Source: Microlunatus kandeliicorticis (GTDB lineage Bacteria; Actinomycetota; Actinomycetes; Propionibacteriales; Propionibacteriaceae). From it: DNA of 64,000 bases. Under the pieces are notes generated by a model. It was not told the origin of the DNA, made no database searches, and saw only the letters and a list, made by a program, of their open reading frames with translations. Each line of letters opens with the position of its first letter. The first letter of the stretch is position 1. Made by a program: the position numbers and the translations under genes. The DNA lies in contig NZ_JACGWT010000006.1 of NCBI RefSeq assembly GCF_014137855.1, positions 124,001 to 188,000 of the forward strand, given 5' to 3'. Positions 8,781-17,420 of this stretch are shown piece by piece.

Positions 8781-9808
8781 GCGGCGATCGCGGCAGGCGC
8801 ACCGCGCGGGTGGCCACCGCGGTGGCGGTGCCGTTCGGACTGGTCGGTGCGGCGACCACGGTGGCTCGCTCGCTGCCCGAGGACGCCAGCGGTCTGCCGT
8901 CGGACACCTGGGTGATGATCACCTCGTTCAGCGACTACGGCCTGCTGTCCTACGCGGTCGCCGGGGTGGCCGCGGTGGTCGGCATCGCCGCTCGGCGCCG
9001 CCCGGCCACCCTCGCCGTCGGCGGCCTGGTGCTCGCGCTCGCCGCCGTGCACGCGTCCTGGCTGCTGCCGCGCTTCGCCGGACGCGGGCTCGACGCCTCC
9101 GGCGCCCTGGCCGGTCGACCGGCGGCCGCCGGGGACCCCGGTTTCCGGCTGCTGAGCCTGAACATGGAGCTCGGGCACGCCGACCCCGCTGCGGTCACCG
9201 ACGCCGCGGCCGCCGCCGACGTGGTGGTGCTGACCGAGGCGACGAAACCGACGGTCTCCACGCTGGCCGCGGGTGCCTTCGGCGCACGCTTCCCGCACCG
9301 GACGCCGAACACGCTGCCCTGGTCGGGCGCCGCCGGCACCGCGGTGTTCAGCCGCTATCCGCTGACCGACGTCCGCGCCCTGCCGGGGCTGGTGCACCAG
9401 ACCTGGGCGGTCACGGTGCGGCTGCCCGACGCAGACCCGGTGACCGTGGTCGGCGTCCACCCCGCGCGTCCCTATCTCGGCGGCCACGACTGGCTCGGCG
9501 AGCAGCAGCGGCTGCGGGAGCTGGTCCCGCCCGGCGAGCGGGTGGTGGTGGCCGGCGACTTCAACGCGGTCGACAGCCACCGCCCGATCCGCGCGCTCCG
9601 GGCCGCGGGCTACCGGAGCAGCACCGAACTGGCCGCCGCGGGCTGGCAGCCGACCTACCCTGCCGACCGCGCCTTCCCCCCGCTGCTCGAGATCGACCAC
9701 GTGCTGCTCGCTCCGGGGCTGACCGCGACCGCCTCCCGCGCGGTGCCGGTCCGGGGCACCGACCACCGGGGCGTGCTGGCCACCCTCACCACCGCCGCGC
9801 GCGCCTGA
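8777..9808 (+). CDS. Membrane endonuclease/exonuclease/phosphatase family protein (copy 2)
   Basis: 343 residues from a GTG that overlaps the stop of copy 1. The layout matches copy 1: N-terminal hydrophobic segments (about 10-27, 45-65 and 69-88), then LSLNMELGHAD, LTEATKP, AGDFNAVDS and GTDHRGVLATL. The two catalytic domains share long stretches (for example AGDFNAVD, then a GYRS..DLA/ELA..GW.PTYPA segment), so the pair probably arose by tandem duplication. The first residues differ more than the catalytic part. Function as for copy 1, substrate unknown. Confidence 0.87.
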   Translation: MSGDRGRRTARVATAVAVPFGLVGAATTVARSLPEDASGLPSDTWVMITSFSDYGLLSYAVAGVAAVVGIAARRRPATLAVGGLVLALAAVHASWLLPRFAGRGLDASGALAGRPAAAGDPGFRLLSLNMELGHADPAAVTDAAAAADVVVLTEATKPTVSTLAAGAFGARFPHRTPNTLPWSGAAGTAVFSRYPLTDVRALPGLVHQTWAVTVRLPDADPVTVVGVHPARPYLGGHDWLGEQQRLRELVPPGERVVVAGDFNAVDSHRPIRALRAAGYRSSTELAAAGWQPTYPADRAFPPLLEIDHVLLAPGLTATASRAVPVRGTDHRGVLATLTTAARA

Positions 9809-9841
9809 GGCCGGGACACGGGCGACCCTCGCGCACCCATT

Positions 9842-9905
9842 CTGCAGGGGATTTCTCGAACCCCCTTCGACAGGCTCAGGGCACGTCGATGGGCTCAGGG
9901 CACGT
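9842..9905. repeat. CTTCGACAGGCTCAG-family repeat in convergent gap
   Basis: CCCTTCGACAGGCTCAGGGCACGTCGA followed by a partial copy GGGCTCAGGGCACGTCGAC. It sits between the 3' ends of the nuclease-family gene (plus) and leuS (minus) and belongs to the same family as the array at 23142-23760. Confidence 0.75.
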
Positions 9906-9915
9906 CGACGGGGCG

Positions 9916-12435
9916 TCAGGCCGGGACGATGCTGACCAGCTTGGGGGCCCGGACGATCACCGTCCGCACCTCGCGGCCGTCGAGGGCCCGGACCACCGCG
10001 AGGTCGGCCAGGGCCAGCTCGCGCAGGGTCGCCTCGTCGACGTCCGGCGGCACCTGCAGCCGGCCGCGCACCTTGCCCTGCACCTGCAGCACGCAGGTGA
10101 CCGACTCGGTGACCAGCAGCGCCGAGTCGACCGTCGGCCAGCCGGCGTCGGCGACCGAGGGCTGGTGGCCCAGTTGCTCCCACATCTCCTCGGCCACGTA
10201 CGGCGCCACCAGGCTCAGCGTCACGGTGATCATCTCGGCCGCCTCGCGGACCGCCGGGTCGGTGGCCCCGACACCGGTGTCGATGGCCTTGCGGGTGGCG
10301 TTGACCATCTCCATGATCCGGGCCACCGCGACGTTGAACCGCTGGCCCTCGACCAGGGTGCCGATCTCGTCGACGTAGCGGTGCACGGTCCGGCGCAGCG
10401 TCCGGTCCCCGGTCGCCGGATTCGTCCCGACGGGGGTGCCGGCCCCGGCCTCGACCGCCACCCGGTAGGCCCGCTGCAGGAACTTCAGCGACCCGGCCGG
10501 CGAGACGTCGGCCCAGTCGATGTCGTCCTCGGGCGGCCCGGCGAACACCACGGTCAGCCGGATCGCGTCGACGCCGAACTCGTCGATCTGCGCACCCAGG
10601 TCGACGCCGTTGCCCAGCGACTTGCTCATCGACTTGCCCTGGTTGATCACCTGGCCCTGGTTCAGCAGCCGGCGCATCGGCTCGGTGAAGTCGACCAGCC
10701 CCATGTCGAACAGCACCTTGGTGAAGAACCGCATGTACAGCAGGTGCAGGATCGCGTGCTCGACCCCGCCGACGTACTGGGCCACCGGCATCCAGGCACG
10801 CACCTGGTCCGGGTCGAACGGGGCCTCGGTGTCCTGCGGGCTGCAGTACCGGAAGAAGTACCAGGAGCTGTCGACGAAGGTGTCCATGGTGTCGGTGTCC
10901 CGGCTGGCGGGACCACCGCAGGACGGGCAGTCGACGTTCACCCACTCGGTCGCCGCCGCCAGCGGCGAGGTGCCCTTCGGGGCCAGGTCGGCGCCCTTCA
11001 GGTAGGGCAGCTCGACCGGCAGCTGGTCGTCGGGCACCGGCACCTCGCCGCACCGCTCGCAGTGGATGATCGGGATCGGGCAGCCCCAGTAGCGCTGCCG
11101 GCTCAGCAGCCAGTCGCGCAGCCGGAAGATCGTGGCCCGCCGACCGACGCCGTCCGCCTCCAGCTGGTCGGTGATCGCCGAGACGCCGGCGGTCTTGTCG
11201 GTCAGCCCGTCCAGCACCCCGGAGTTGACGTACTGCCCGTTGCCGGGCGCCGCGACGCCGCTGGTCGCCGGGTCCTCGGCGCCGGTGTCGACGACCACCC
11301 GGACCGGCAGGTCCAGGGCGCGGGCGAAGTCCAGGTCGCGCTGGTCGTGCGCCGGGACGGCCATCACCGCGCCGGTGCCGTACTCGGCCAGCACGTAGTC
11401 GGCCGCGTAGACCGGGATCCGCTCGTCGTTGACCGGGTTGACCGCGTGCACGCCCAGGAACACCCCGGTCTTGGGACGCTCGGTCGACTGCCGCTCGATC
11501 TCGGTGGCCCGCTTGGTCTGCTCCAGGTAGGCCTCGAAGGCCGGCCGCTGCTCGTCGGTGACGATCTCGGCGGCCAGTGCCGCCTCGGGGGCGACCACCA
11601 CGAAGGTGGCGCCGTACAGGGTGTCGGGCCGGGTGGTGAACACGGTCATCGGCTCGGGCCGGGCGGTCCCGTCGGGACCCTCGACGGCGAAGTCGACCCA
11701 GGCGCCCTCGGACCGACCGATCCAGTTGCGCTGCATGGTCAGCACCCGTTCGGGCCAGCCGCCCTCCAGCTCGGCCATGTCGTCCAGCAGCCGCTGCGCG
11801 TACTCGGTGACCTTGAAGAACCACTGGGTCAGCTGGCGCTTGGTCACCACGCTGCCGCAGCGCTCGCACAGCCCGCCGACCACCTGCTCGTTGGCCAGCA
11901 CGGTCTGGTCCTTCGGGCACCAGTTGACGAAGCTCGCCTTGCGGTAGGCCAGCCCGCGCTCGCGGAACCGCAGGAACAGCCACTGGGTCCAGCGGTAGTA
12001 CTCGGGGTCGGAGGTGTGCAGCCGCCGGGTCCAGTCCAGGCTCAGCCCGTAGCGCTTGAACGAGCGCGCCTGGGTCTCGATGTTGGCGTAGGTCCACTCG
12101 GCCGGGTGCGCGTTGCGTTGGATGGCTGCGTTCTCGGCGGGCAGCCCGAAGGAGTCCCAGCCGATCGGGTGCATCACCTCGAAGCCCTGCGCCCGGAACC
12201 AGCGCGCGACCACGTCGCCCATCACGAACGCCTCGGCGTGACCCATGTGCAGGTCACCCGACGGGTAGGGGAACATGTCGAGCACGTAGCGCCGCTCCCG
12301 GCCGGTCTCGCCGTCGTCGGCGACGAAGGTGCCGTGCTCCTCCCAGTACGCCTGCCACCGCTCCTGCGCGGCGACCGCGTCGTAGCGCTGCTCGGCCGCG
12401 GGGGCCTGCTCGGCTCGCTCCACCTGCTCGGTCAC
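9916..12435 (-). CDS. leuS: Leucyl-tRNA synthetase
   Basis: Charges tRNA-Leu. Full length at 839 residues from the GTG at 12435, which follows AGGAGCAGAGAC. Class I signature HMGH at about 63-66 ([14 protein letters not shown]), a CP1 editing insertion with [12 protein letters not shown] and [12 protein letters not shown], a zinc-type CERCG..CPSCGG region, and the second signature [12 protein letters not shown]-terminal anticodon-binding domain and a final LeuRS-type C-terminal domain. Reading further upstream is possible (GTG at 12570) but would translate through the terminator hairpin and is unlikely. A structured leader precedes it. Confidence 0.97.
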   Translation of the reverse strand: MTEQVERAEQAPAAEQRYDAVAAQERWQAYWEEHGTFVADDGETGRERRYVLDMFPYPSGDLHMGHAEAFVMGDVVARWFRAQGFEVMHPIGWDSFGLPAENAAIQRNAHPAEWTYANIETQARSFKRYGLSLDWTRRLHTSDPEYYRWTQWLFLRFRERGLAYRKASFVNWCPKDQTVLANEQVVGGLCERCGSVVTKRQLTQWFFKVTEYAQRLLDDMAELEGGWPERVLTMQRNWIGRSEGAWVDFAVEGPDGTARPEPMTVFTTRPDTLYGATFVVVAPEAALAAEIVTDEQRPAFEAYLEQTKRATEIERQSTERPKTGVFLGVHAVNPVNDERIPVYAADYVLAEYGTGAVMAVPAHDQRDLDFARALDLPVRVVVDTGAEDPATSGVAAPGNGQYVNSGVLDGLTDKTAGVSAITDQLEADGVGRRATIFRLRDWLLSRQRYWGCPIPIIHCERCGEVPVPDDQLPVELPYLKGADLAPKGTSPLAAATEWVNVDCPSCGGPASRDTDTMDTFVDSSWYFFRYCSPQDTEAPFDPDQVRAWMPVAQYVGGVEHAILHLLYMRFFTKVLFDMGLVDFTEPMRRLLNQGQVINQGKSMSKSLGNGVDLGAQIDEFGVDAIRLTVVFAGPPEDDIDWADVSPAGSLKFLQRAYRVAVEAGAGTPVGTNPATGDRTLRRTVHRYVDEIGTLVEGQRFNVAVARIMEMVNATRKAIDTGVGATDPAVREAAEMITVTLSLVAPYVAEEMWEQLGHQPSVADAGWPTVDSALLVTESVTCVLQVQGKVRGRLQVPPDVDEATLRELALADLAVVRALDGREVRTVIVRAPKLVSIVPA

Positions 12436-12588
12436 GTCTCTGCTCCTCGTCGTCTGCGTCCTGCTGTCCGTCGGGTCACCGCCGGGGACCGCGCATGAAA
12501 AAACCCCTCGGCCGGTGGCAGGAGGGGTTGGCCGCGCGGTCCGCGCGGCTAGGCAAGGAGAGCAGTGCACTGCACGGGTCCCACCCTA
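12436..12588 (-). promoter_or_regulatory. Putative leuS leader with attenuator
   Basis: Reading towards leuS: a -10-like TAGGGT at 12588-12583 that shares its TAG with the stop codon of the upstream gene, a perfect 12-bp palindrome GCAGTGCACTGC (12562-12573), a perfect 9-bp inverted repeat with a one-base centre (12531-12549), then a terminator (12498-12529) and the leuS start. A promoter followed by a terminator inside the leader suggests transcription attenuation. No convincing -35 box. Confidence 0.45.
12498..12529 (-). terminator. Rho-independent terminator, or attenuator of leuS
   Basis: On the minus strand an 8-bp perfect stem AACCCCTC/GAGGGGTT with a 12-base loop runs into a T tract (TTTTTT). 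It could end the membrane-protein transcript or act as an attenuator inside the leuS leader. Confidence 0.8.
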
Positions 12589-13209
12589 GACCATCGGCGC
12601 GAGCGACTTGTGCCCCCGGACCCGGGCACGGACGGCCAACCAGCCGAGCGCGGCGAGGAGCGACCCGAGGGTGCCCATCACCAGGTCGCCGAGGGTGTCG
12701 GCGTACACGGCGGCGGGCAGCGAGCTGTACCGGTTGAAGGACGCCCACTCCATCAGCTCCCAGACCAGCGCGGCCGGGCAGCCGAAACCGAGGGCGACGA
12801 CGACCACCACGCCCGCGGTGGCCCGCCGGGCGGTCCGCCACAGGGCGAGCACCCCGGCGGTGAGCAGCAGCCAGTTGAGCGCGTGCATCAGCTCGTCCCA
12901 CCAGGAGACCCGCTCGAACAGCCCGAACCGGTTGCCGATCGTGTCCAGCAGCCAGGGCAGCGAGGTGAGCAGGTCGGCCGGCCACGGGAACGCCGGCCCG
13001 GGGCGGTGGCGGGCCCGCCGGACCGCGGTGAGCAGCAGCCAGCCCAGCGGCAGCACCAGCACGCCGACCGGGTAGGCGACCAGCCGGGCGGTGCCGGCCC
13101 GCGCCTTGTTGCCGACCAGGTCGGGTGCGGCGACCGCGAGCACCAGCAGCACGCCGAGCGCGATCTTGACCGCGACCGCGGCGACCGGCAGCGCGCGCAC
13201 CGAGGTCAC
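12586..13209 (-). CDS. YjdF/DUF2238-like integral membrane protein
   Basis: 207 residues with about five or six hydrophobic segments. Conserved-looking polar positions fit the DUF2238/YjdF group: WWDELMHALNW in the middle, WELMEW about 60 residues later, then YADTLGDLVMGTLGSLLAALG. Function of the family is unknown. It lies directly downstream of the epimerase gene (9-bp gap) and probably shares its transcript. Its TAG stop forms part of a possible leuS promoter. Confidence 0.65.
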   Translation of the reverse strand: MTSVRALPVAAVAVKIALGVLLVLAVAAPDLVGNKARAGTARLVAYPVGVLVLPLGWLLLTAVRRARHRPGPAFPWPADLLTSLPWLLDTIGNRFGLFERVSWWDELMHALNWLLLTAGVLALWRTARRATAGVVVVVALGFGCPAALVWELMEWASFNRYSSLPAAVYADTLGDLVMGTLGSLLAALGWLAVRARVRGHKSLAPMV

Positions 13210-13218
13210 CGGCCGGGC

Positions 13219-14211
13219 TCAGAAGGCGCGGACGCCGGCCACCAGCCGGTCGAACAGGGCGTCGAGCTCACCGTCGAGCTCGGCCGCCTCCGGGTGCGCG
13301 TCAAACCAGGCGACCTGGTCGGCGGCCACCCGGTCGTAGCGGATCGTCGGGGCGAACTCCGGCACCAGGGCCCGCAGCTTGCTGCAGTCGAAGATCATCG
13401 AGTGCGCCTTGTCGCCGAGCAGCGGCGGACCGAGCTCGGGCTCGACGGCGGCGATGGTCTCCGAGGCGACGTGCACCAGCTCCGGCTCGACGCCGGCGGC
13501 CCGGCCGAGCCAGGTGTAGATCTCGTTCCAGGTCGGCGCGTGGTCGCCGGTGATCGTGAACGCCTCCCCCAGCGCCTGCGGGTGGGCGAGCAGACCGCAG
13601 AAGCCGACCGCGAAGTCGTCGGAGTGGGTGAGCGTCCACCGGGTGGTGCCGTCGCCGTGCACCACCACCGGCTTGCCCGCCCGCATCCGGGCGACGTCGG
13701 TCCAGCCGCCGGTGGTGGGGATCAGGGTGTGGTCATAGGTGTGCGACGGCCGGACGATGGTGGCCGGGAAGCCGGTGTCGCGGTAGGCGGTGTCGAGCAG
13801 CTGCTCGCAGGCGATCTTGGCCCGCGAGTAGTCCCAGAACGGGTTGGCCAGCGGCGTCGACTCGGTGACCGGGCTGCGGGCCGGCGGCTTCTGGTAGGCC
13901 GAGGCCGAGCTGACGAAGACGTACTGGCCGGTCCGGCCGGTGAACTGCTCCACGTCGGCCCGCACGTGGCCGGGGTCGAAGGCGCGGAACTGGGCGACCA
14001 CGTCGAACTCGCGGTCCCCGAGCGCCTCCCGGACCGCCGCCGCGTCGGTCGCGTCGGCCACCAGGCTCTCCACCTCCTCGGGCAGGCTCCGGGTCGACGA
14101 GCGGCCGCGGTTGAGCACCGCGACCTCGTCGCCGAGCTCGACGCACCGCCGTACGCACGAGGTGCTGATGATGCCGCTGCCACCGATGAACAGAACCCGT
14201 CGCGCCGCCAT
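13219..14211 (-). CDS. NAD-dependent epimerase/dehydratase (extended SDR)
   Basis: 330 residues from ATG 14211, with GAGGATG about 10 bases upstream as the likely ribosome site. N-terminal Rossmann motif LFIGGSGIIS, a Ser-rich active-site strand (VFVSSASAYQK) and YSRAK for the catalytic Tyr and Lys. The GGSGIIS form and the C-terminal region (ITGDHAPTWNEIYTWLG) match actinobacterial reductases of unknown substrate that resemble sugar-nucleotide epimerases and plant CSP41. Divergent from a LacI regulator 45 bp away, which may control it. Confidence 0.85.
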   Translation of the reverse strand: MAARRVLFIGGSGIISTSCVRRCVELGDEVAVLNRGRSSTRSLPEEVESLVADATDAAAVREALGDREFDVVAQFRAFDPGHVRADVEQFTGRTGQYVFVSSASAYQKPPARSPVTESTPLANPFWDYSRAKIACEQLLDTAYRDTGFPATIVRPSHTYDHTLIPTTGGWTDVARMRAGKPVVVHGDGTTRWTLTHSDDFAVGFCGLLAHPQALGEAFTITGDHAPTWNEIYTWLGRAAGVEPELVHVASETIAAVEPELGPPLLGDKAHSMIFDCSKLRALVPEFAPTIRYDRVAADQVAWFDAHPEAAELDGELDALFDRLVAGVRAF

Positions 14212-14243
14212 CCGATCATCCTCGCAGGTGGGTCCGGCCGGGA

Positions 14244-14249
14244 TACGAT
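14244..14249 (+). promoter_or_regulatory. -10 box TACGAT, leaderless LacI-family gene
   Basis: TACGAT, then 7 bases, then ATG at 14257. No ribosome site fits in that space, so the mRNA probably starts at the A of the start codon. Confidence 0.6.
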
Positions 14250-14256
14250 CGCGTCG

Positions 14257-15306
14257 ATGAGAAGGCCCACGGTGGCCGACGTGGCCGCCCGCGCCGGTCT
14301 GTCCGCGCAGACGGTGTCGAACGTGATCAACGCCCCCGAGCGGGTGCGCCCGCAGACCCGGGCCCGGGTGATGGACGCGATCGCCGCGGTCGGCTACCGG
14401 CCGAACACCGCGGCCCGCCAGCTCCGCACCCGGCGTTCCATGATCATCGGGCTGCGGCTGCGCCGGCGGCGCGACGGGATCAACGGCAACGTCCTCGACC
14501 GCTTCCTGCACGCGCTCACCGAGCTGTCCGAGAGCGCCGGCTACCGGGTGATGCTCTACACCGCCCGCGACGACGCCGCCGAGATCGAGGCCTACGAGGA
14601 GCTGATCGACAGCGTCGGACTCGATGCGTTCGTGCTCACCGACACCGGGCGCGACGACCGCCGGCTGGCCTGGCTCAACGAGCACGGGGTGGCCTGCGCG
14701 GCGTTCGGGCGTCCCTGGCTGGCCGGCTCCCGGCCACCCGGCGGGCGGGAGCGGGTCGACGGCGACGCCGACCAGGTCGACCGGGCACCGCACGCCTGGG
14801 TCGACGTCGACGGCCGCCGCGGCACGGCGGCGGCGGTGCGGCACCTGCACAGCCTCGGTCACACCCGGATCGGCTTCCTCGGCTGGCCCGCGGGCTCGGG
14901 CCTGGGTGACGAGCGCCGGGCCGGCTGGCGCCAGCAGCTGATCAGGTTCGGGCTCGAGGACGCCCTCGCGCTCGACCGCGGCAGCCAGGACGGGGTGCCG
15001 CAGGGGGCGCACGGGGCCCGCGAGCTGATCGCCGCCGGCGCCACCGCGCTGGTCTGCGCCAGCGACTCGCTGGCCCTCGGCGCCCGCAGCCACACCCGGG
15101 CGGTGATCGGCTTCGACGACACGCCGGTCGCGGCGGCGGTCGGGATGAGCAGCATCGCGCAGCCGGTCGAGGCGGCGGCCGCGCACGTGGTCGCGCTGCT
15201 GGCCCGGACCCTCGGCGACCCGCTGCCGGCAGGGCTGCAGAATCTCGCCGACGGCCCGCGTCACGTGCTGCTCGAACCCGAGCTGATCATCAGGGAGGAC
15301 CGATGA
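14257..15306 (+). CDS. LacI-family transcriptional regulator
   Basis: 349 residues. N-terminal LacI helix-turn-helix TVADVAARAGLSAQTVSNVIN and hinge region (residues about 5-60), followed by a periplasmic-binding-protein-like ligand domain (SMIIGLRL, VDVDGRRGTAAAVRHLHSLGHTRIGFLG, VIGFDDTPVA, SIAQPVEA). Likely senses a sugar or related small molecule and represses nearby genes. The ATG of the nitrilase gene overlaps its stop, so the two are co-transcribed. The divergent epimerase gene is the other obvious target. A segment around residues 162-175 is Gly/Arg/Asp-rich and looks like an insertion. Confidence 0.92.
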   Translation: MRRPTVADVAARAGLSAQTVSNVINAPERVRPQTRARVMDAIAAVGYRPNTAARQLRTRRSMIIGLRLRRRRDGINGNVLDRFLHALTELSESAGYRVMLYTARDDAAEIEAYEELIDSVGLDAFVLTDTGRDDRRLAWLNEHGVACAAFGRPWLAGSRPPGGRERVDGDADQVDRAPHAWVDVDGRRGTAAAVRHLHSLGHTRIGFLGWPAGSGLGDERRAGWRQQLIRFGLEDALALDRGSQDGVPQGAHGARELIAAGATALVCASDSLALGARSHTRAVIGFDDTPVAAAVGMSSIAQPVEAAAAHVVALLARTLGDPLPAGLQNLADGPRHVLLEPELIIREDR

Positions 15307-16202
15307 CCACCGTGGAGACCCCCGTGGAGACCCCCGGGACGCCGGCGGGCGGCGTGAGCCCGCGCCGGGGACCGCAGACCGTCCGGCTGGGCATCGGCCA
15401 GCTCCGCATCGACGTCGACGACCCGGCCGGCACCTGGCATGCCGTCGAGCAGACCGCCGCCCGGGCGGCGGCCGAGGGCGTCGAGCTGCTGGTGCTGCCC
15501 GAGCTGGCCGCCTGCGGCTACGTCTTCGCCGACCACGCCGAGGCGCTGGCCCGCAGCGAGGACCTCGACGGCCCGACGGTGGCCGCCTACCGCGAGCTGT
15601 CCCGCCGGCACGGTCTGGTGCTGGCCGCCGGGTTCGCCGAACGCGGCGAGGCGGGGCGGGTGCACAACAGCGCGCTGCTGGTGGAGGACGGCGAGCTCCG
15701 GGCCGTCTACCGCAAGGCGCACCTGTGGGACGCCGAGAAGCTTTACTTCACTCCAGGTTCCGCACCGGCGCCGGTGGTCGACACCCGGGTCGGCCGGCTC
15801 GGGCTGATGATCTGCTACGACCTCGAGTTCCCCGAGTTCGTCCGCGACGTCGCGCTCCGCGGCGCGGAGGTCCTGCTCGCGCCGTCCAACTGGCCGACCG
15901 AGCACTCCCCCGGCCCCGGGCTGGTGGCCGAGACGATCAAGTCCCAGGCCAACGCCGCCTGCAACCGGATCTGGATGGTCGTCGCCGACCGGACCGGCGT
16001 CGAGCGCGGCCAGCACTGGGTCGGCGGCAGCATGGTCTGCGACCCGCTCGGCGCGATCGTCACCGAACCGGTGCTCGGCCGGGAGGGCTGGCTGGTCGCC
16101 GACCTCGACCTCGCCCGCGCCCGGGACAAGACGGTCACCAGCCGCAACCACGCGTTCGGTGACCGCCGGCCCGAGCTGTACGGCGGCATCCTCTCCCCGT
16201 GA
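15303..16202 (+). CDS. Carbon-nitrogen hydrolase (nitrilase superfamily)
   Basis: 299 residues with the complete Glu-Lys-Cys triad: Glu67 (LPELAACGY), Lys138 (YRKAHLW) and Cys171 (MICYDLEFPE). The motifs resemble amidases acting on N-carbamoyl or small aliphatic amides (nitrilase branch of omega-amidase or beta-ureidopropionase type) more than true nitrilases. An extra proline/threonine-rich N-terminus of about 25 residues precedes the fold. ATG overlaps the LacI stop (ATGA). The next gene starts within its own stop codon. Substrate unknown; co-transcription with a LacI regulator suggests a regulated catabolic role. Confidence 0.9.
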   Translation: MTTVETPVETPGTPAGGVSPRRGPQTVRLGIGQLRIDVDDPAGTWHAVEQTAARAAAEGVELLVLPELAACGYVFADHAEALARSEDLDGPTVAAYRELSRRHGLVLAAGFAERGEAGRVHNSALLVEDGELRAVYRKAHLWDAEKLYFTPGSAPAPVVDTRVGRLGLMICYDLEFPEFVRDVALRGAEVLLAPSNWPTEHSPGPGLVAETIKSQANAACNRIWMVVADRTGVERGQHWVGGSMVCDPLGAIVTEPVLGREGWLVADLDLARARDKTVTSRNHAFGDRRPELYGGILSP

Positions 16203-17410
16203 GCGCTGCCGACCGGCCACTCGACGCCGACCGGCCGCTCGACGCCGACCGGCTGCGGGCGCGGACGCTGGCCCGGCAGTTCCCCGCCGGCGAGCCGCCG
16301 GCCGGCGGCTGGACCGAGACCGAGCTGCTCGACGTGGTCGCCCGGGTCGGGCCGGTGCAGAGCCAGGTGCCGCGCACCCCGTTCCTGGTCGCCGCGAGCC
16401 GGCTGCCCGGGATCGACCGCGCGGTCGTGGAGACGGCGTTCTCCCGGCACCGACTGGTCAAGACCTCGAGCCTGCGCGGCACCGTCCACACCACCGTCGC
16501 GGCCCAGCACCCGTGGGTCGACGCCGTCGCGCGGTCCACCCGGGCCGCCCAGCTGCGCCAGCTGCTCGGACTGTCCGCGGACGAGGTCGACGCGCTGGTG
16601 GCCGCGCTGGAGACCTTCGCCACCGACGCCTGGCGCGAACGCACCGACCTGGTCGCGCACGCCCGCGACTGGCTTGGGCGTCGGCGTCCCGAGCTGGTCG
16701 CCGCCCTCGACCGCGAGGTCGCGGTCAGCGCCGTCTGGGGCCACAGCGGGCTGCTCCGCGCCCCGCGCGACGGCCGGTGGGACCGCCGGACCGACACCCG
16801 GCACCGCACCGCGGTCGCCCTCGACCCTGCGCTCGCCCCGGCCGACCCGGCGGCAGCGGTCCGCGCGCTGGTCCTGGTGCACCTGGGGGCGTTCGGCCCG
16901 GCCACCGAGACCGACGTCGCCTGGTGGCTCGGGCTCCGGCTCACCCCGGTCCGGCGCGCCGTGGCCGAGCTCGGCGAACGGATCGTCCGGCTCACCGGCC
17001 CGGACGGGCGACCGCTGCTCGACCGGGCCGAGCTGGCCGCGCGCGACGACGCCGCCGAGCGGGGCGGCAGCGAGACCGACCCGGGGCTCCGGCTGCTGCC
17101 CGAGTTCGACGGCCTGACGCTCGGCTACCACGCCGAGGGCCGGGACCGGTTCGTCGACGCCGACGACCTCGCCCGGGTGTGGTCGAAGACCAACGGCGTC
17201 TGGCAGCCGGTGGTGCTGCACCGGCGCCGGCTGGTCGCCGGCTGGAAGGTGGTCGCCGCCGGGGGCGGCCGGTCCCGGATCGAGCTGACGTCCTTCCGCG
17301 CCGGCCTCCGGCTCCCCGCCGACGAGCTCGGGGTGCGGGTCGACCAGACCGCCACCGTGCTGGGGCTGACCGTCTCCGACGTCGCGGTCCTGCCGCCGCC
17401 GGATCGCTAG
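16199..17410 (+). CDS. Winged-helix DNA glycosylase-like protein (AlkZ/YcaQ family, HTH_42)
   Basis: 403 residues. The HTH_42 family contains AlkZ and YcaQ, which unhook interstrand crosslinks and remove alkylated bases. The Q-x-Q catalytic motif of the AlkZ branch is present as VQSQ (Gln54, Gln56), followed by RTPFLVAASR. Tandem winged-helix regions fill the rest, with WSKTNGVWQPVVLHRRRLVAGWK near the C-terminus. GTG start overlaps the previous stop (GTGA). Its TAG stop codon lies inside the -10 box of galE. A direct role in DNA repair is inferred from the family. Confidence 0.82.
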   Translation: MSAADRPLDADRPLDADRLRARTLARQFPAGEPPAGGWTETELLDVVARVGPVQSQVPRTPFLVAASRLPGIDRAVVETAFSRHRLVKTSSLRGTVHTTVAAQHPWVDAVARSTRAAQLRQLLGLSADEVDALVAALETFATDAWRERTDLVAHARDWLGRRRPELVAALDREVAVSAVWGHSGLLRAPRDGRWDRRTDTRHRTAVALDPALAPADPAAAVRALVLVHLGAFGPATETDVAWWLGLRLTPVRRAVAELGERIVRLTGPDGRPLLDRAELAARDDAAERGGSETDPGLRLLPEFDGLTLGYHAEGRDRFVDADDLARVWSKTNGVWQPVVLHRRRLVAGWKVVAAGGGRSRIELTSFRAGLRLPADELGVRVDQTATVLGLTVSDVAVLPPPDR

Positions 17411-17413
17411 AGT
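17408..17413 (+). promoter_or_regulatory. -10 box TAGAGT, leaderless galE
   Basis: TAGAGT, 7 bases, ATG at 17421. Its first three bases are the stop codon of the preceding glycosylase-like gene. Confidence 0.6.
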
Positions 17414-17420
17414 GCCGGGC

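Noticed and set aside
12498-12588. T-box riboswitch ahead of leuS, because AGGGTGGGACC resembles the T-box core
   Set aside because: There is no room for stem I and the specifier loop: the sequence directly upstream is the end of a coding gene. The match also ends in CCCGTG instead of CCGCG.
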